Origin: CAYMJK01 sp043101635
GTDB lineage: Bacteria > Planctomycetota > Phycisphaerae > Phycisphaerales > UBA1924
DNA length: 7,910 nucleotides
Assembly: GCA_043101635.1 (NCBI GenBank)
Contig: JBICIE010000275.1
Location: 1-7,910, forward strand
Direction of reading: 5' to 3'
In this document: positions 6,504 to 7,910 of the stretch, piece after piece
Layout of the letters: each line of letters starts with the position of its first letter
How positions within the stretch are numbered: position 1 is the stretch's first letter
Made by a program: the position numbers and the translations under genes
Notes under the pieces: generated by a model
The model's input: the letters and a program-made list of their open reading frames with translations, nothing else
What the model was told of the DNA's origin: nothing
Database searches by the model: none

Positions 6504-7838
6504 ATGGACGCGTTCGTAATCGACGGTGGCGCTCGGCTCGCAGGAACCATCCGCGTCGGAGGGTCCAAGAACGCCGCCTTGCCCCTCATGGCTGCCGCCC
6601 TCCTCACCGAGGCGCCCATCGTCCTCGAAGACATCCCCGACCTCGCCGACATCCGCAACATGCGCCGGCTCCTCAGCGAACTCGGCGTCGTCGGCGAGTT
6701 CGCCGAGAGCCCCGCCGGCCTCCGCCAGCTCACCCTCCAGACCGTCGACGAGGCCGCCAGCCACGCCCGCTACGACATCGTCAAGACCATGCGCGCCAGC
6801 GTCTGCGCCCTCGGCCCCATGCTCGCCCGGCGCGGCGCCGCCCGCATTTCCATGCCCGGCGGCTGCGCCATCGGCCAGCGCCCCATCGACCTGCACCTCC
6901 GCGGCCTCGAGGCCCTCGGCGCTGAGATCTCGCTCAGTCAGGGCGATGTCGTCGCCCGCGCCCCCGGCGGCCGCCTCAAGGGCGCAAAGCTCTTCCTCGG
7001 CGGCGCCTTCGGCTCCACCGTCCTCGGCACCGCCAACATCATGAGCGCCGCCACCCTGGCCGAGGGGACCACCGTCATCGAGTCCGCCGCCTGCGAGCCC
7101 GAGGTCGTCGATCTGGCGACGCTGCTCAACGCCATGGGCGCCCGCATCACCGGCGCCGGCACGCCCCGCATCACCGTCGAGGGCGTCGATGAGCTTGGCC
7201 CGGCCCGCCACCACATCATGGCCGACCGCATCGAGGCCGGGACCTTCATGTGCGCTGCCGCCATCACCAACGGCGACCTCACGCTCGAGAACTGCCCGCT
7301 GGACGCCCTCATGGCCGTCACCGACCGCCTCAGCGCGGTCGGTGTCAGTGTGGTCGAGGCTCGCGACTCCACCAACCCCCTCCGCGCCACCGTCCGCATC
7401 ACCTGCGGCCGCCGGCTCATGCCCGTCGAGATGACCACCCAGCCGCACCCCGGCTTCCCGACCGATGTCCAGGCCCAGCTCATGGCCCTGCTCACCCTCG
7501 CCGAGGGCAACAGCGTCATCACCGAGAAGATCTTCCCCGAGCGCTTCCTGCACGTGGCCGAACTCCAGCGCATGGGCGCCCGCGTCCTGCGCCAGGGCGC
7601 AACCGTCGTCATCAGCGGTGTCAAGACCCTCGTCGGCGCCCCCGTCATGGCCAGCGACCTGCGGGCCTCGGCGGGCCTCGTCCTCGCCGGCCTCGCCGCC
7701 GAGGGCCGCACCACCATCAGCCGCGTCTACCACCTCGACCGCGGCTACGAACGCCTCGAAGAGCGCCTGAAGACGGTGGGCGCCCGCATCCGCCGCGTCG
7801 ACGACCAGGAAGCCGGCCTCGCCATCGCCGCGGCGTAG
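6504..7838 (+). CDS. murA: UDP-N-acetylglucosamine 1-carboxyvinyltransferase (EPT)
   Basis: Cytoplasmic enzyme that transfers enolpyruvate from PEP to UDP-GlcNAc, the first committed step of peptidoglycan synthesis. The protein is complete at 444 residues (E. coli 419) and is built of two inside-out alpha/beta domains. Active-site residues are all present: Lys22-Asn23 in GGSKNAALP, Arg97 in TMRAS (E. coli Arg91), catalytic Cys121 in PGGCAIGQRP (E. coli Cys115), Arg126 (Arg120), Asp321 in PGFPTDVQAQ (Asp305), Arg387 in SDLRASAGL (Arg371) and Arg413 in HLDRGYERLEERL (Arg397). Having Cys and not Asp at 121 predicts sensitivity to fosfomycin. The start at 6504 is supported by GAGGGGAG a few bases upstream and by the family-typical distance to Lys22. 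The gene stands alone in its direction, with a hairpin downstream. Its presence indicates a peptidoglycan-making cell, consistent with current views of planctomycetes. Confidence 0.98.
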   Translation: MDAFVIDGGARLAGTIRVGGSKNAALPLMAAALLTEAPIVLEDIPDLADIRNMRRLLSELGVVGEFAESPAGLRQLTLQTVDEAASHARYDIVKTMRASVCALGPMLARRGAARISMPGGCAIGQRPIDLHLRGLEALGAEISLSQGDVVARAPGGRLKGAKLFLGGAFGSTVLGTANIMSAATLAEGTTVIESAACEPEVVDLATLLNAMGARITGAGTPRITVEGVDELGPARHHIMADRIEAGTFMCAAAITNGDLTLENCPLDALMAVTDRLSAVGVSVVEARDSTNPLRATVRITCGRRLMPVEMTTQPHPGFPTDVQAQLMALLTLAEGNSVITEKIFPERFLHVAELQRMGARVLRQGATVVISGVKTLVGAPVMASDLRASAGLVLAGLAAEGRTTISRVYHLDRGYERLEERLKTVGARIRRVDDQEAGLAIAAA

Positions 7839-7868
7839 TTCGCACTCCAACGCGCGCACGCAACCCCC

Positions 7869-7893
7869 GCTCCCCCGCCCCCGGCGGGGGAGC
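7869..7893 (+). terminator. Strong GC hairpin after murA, likely dispersed repeat edge
   Basis: GCTCCCCCGC / GCGGGGGAGC is a perfect 10-bp stem with loop CCCCG, 30 bases after the murA stop. TGTCGAGCGCAGCGAG follows, not a T-run. This combination, a C-rich/G-rich stem followed by a GAGCGnAGCGAG string, resembles GC-rich palindromic repeats scattered through many high-GC genomes. It may end the murA transcript, form part of such a repeat, or both; the window stops inside it. Confidence 0.5.
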
Positions 7894-7910
7894 TGTCGAG
7901 CGCAGCGAGA

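Noticed and set aside
6471..7859. 462-codon open frame on the minus strand opposite murA
   Set aside because: It is low-complexity, rich in Gly, Ala, Asp and Glu, and lies antisense to murA, whose active-site residues are all intact; this is a GC-bias shadow.

Overview
The window is a high-GC bacterial chromosome segment with six protein genes and one interrupted tRNA gene. The gene content suggests a planctomycete, probably of the Phycisphaerae type: a fibro-slime domain secreted protein beside a type IV pilin-like protein, an enlarged leucyl-tRNA synthetase, and very GC-rich spacers with hairpins. This placement is inference from gene style, because no rRNA or other phylogenetic marker was compared.

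Layout: the 3' two thirds of leuS (+, 1-2099, start outside the window) converges on ychF (-, 2482-3579). Their 380-base spacer has no convincing gene but holds a strong hairpin and a tandem 7-mer/9-mer repeat. Divergent from ychF is a tRNA-Arg(CCU) gene (+, 3776-4135) split after anticodon base U36 by a 285-nt intron. The intron folds as an Azoarcus-like group IC3 self-splicing ribozyme: P1 is CCU with GGG, P2 is capped by GAGA, and P4, P6, P7 and P9 can be traced, with a terminal G. It encodes no homing endonuclease and is the most interesting object here. A small predicted lipoprotein of unknown function (+, 4216-4608) follows and converges on a minus-strand pair: a type IV pilin-like protein (5740-6258), then a secreted fibro-slime protein (4674-5585). 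The last gene is a complete murA (+, 6504-7838), divergent from the pilin gene and followed by a GC-rich hairpin that looks like the edge of a dispersed repeat.

Functionally, leuS, tRNA-Arg and ychF are translation-related housekeeping genes, and murA makes the first committed peptidoglycan precursor. The lipoprotein, pilin-like and fibro-slime genes are envelope or surface genes. The pilin and fibro-slime genes share strand and order and may be one transcription unit. No CRISPR array, transposase, prophage or toxin-antitoxin module was seen.
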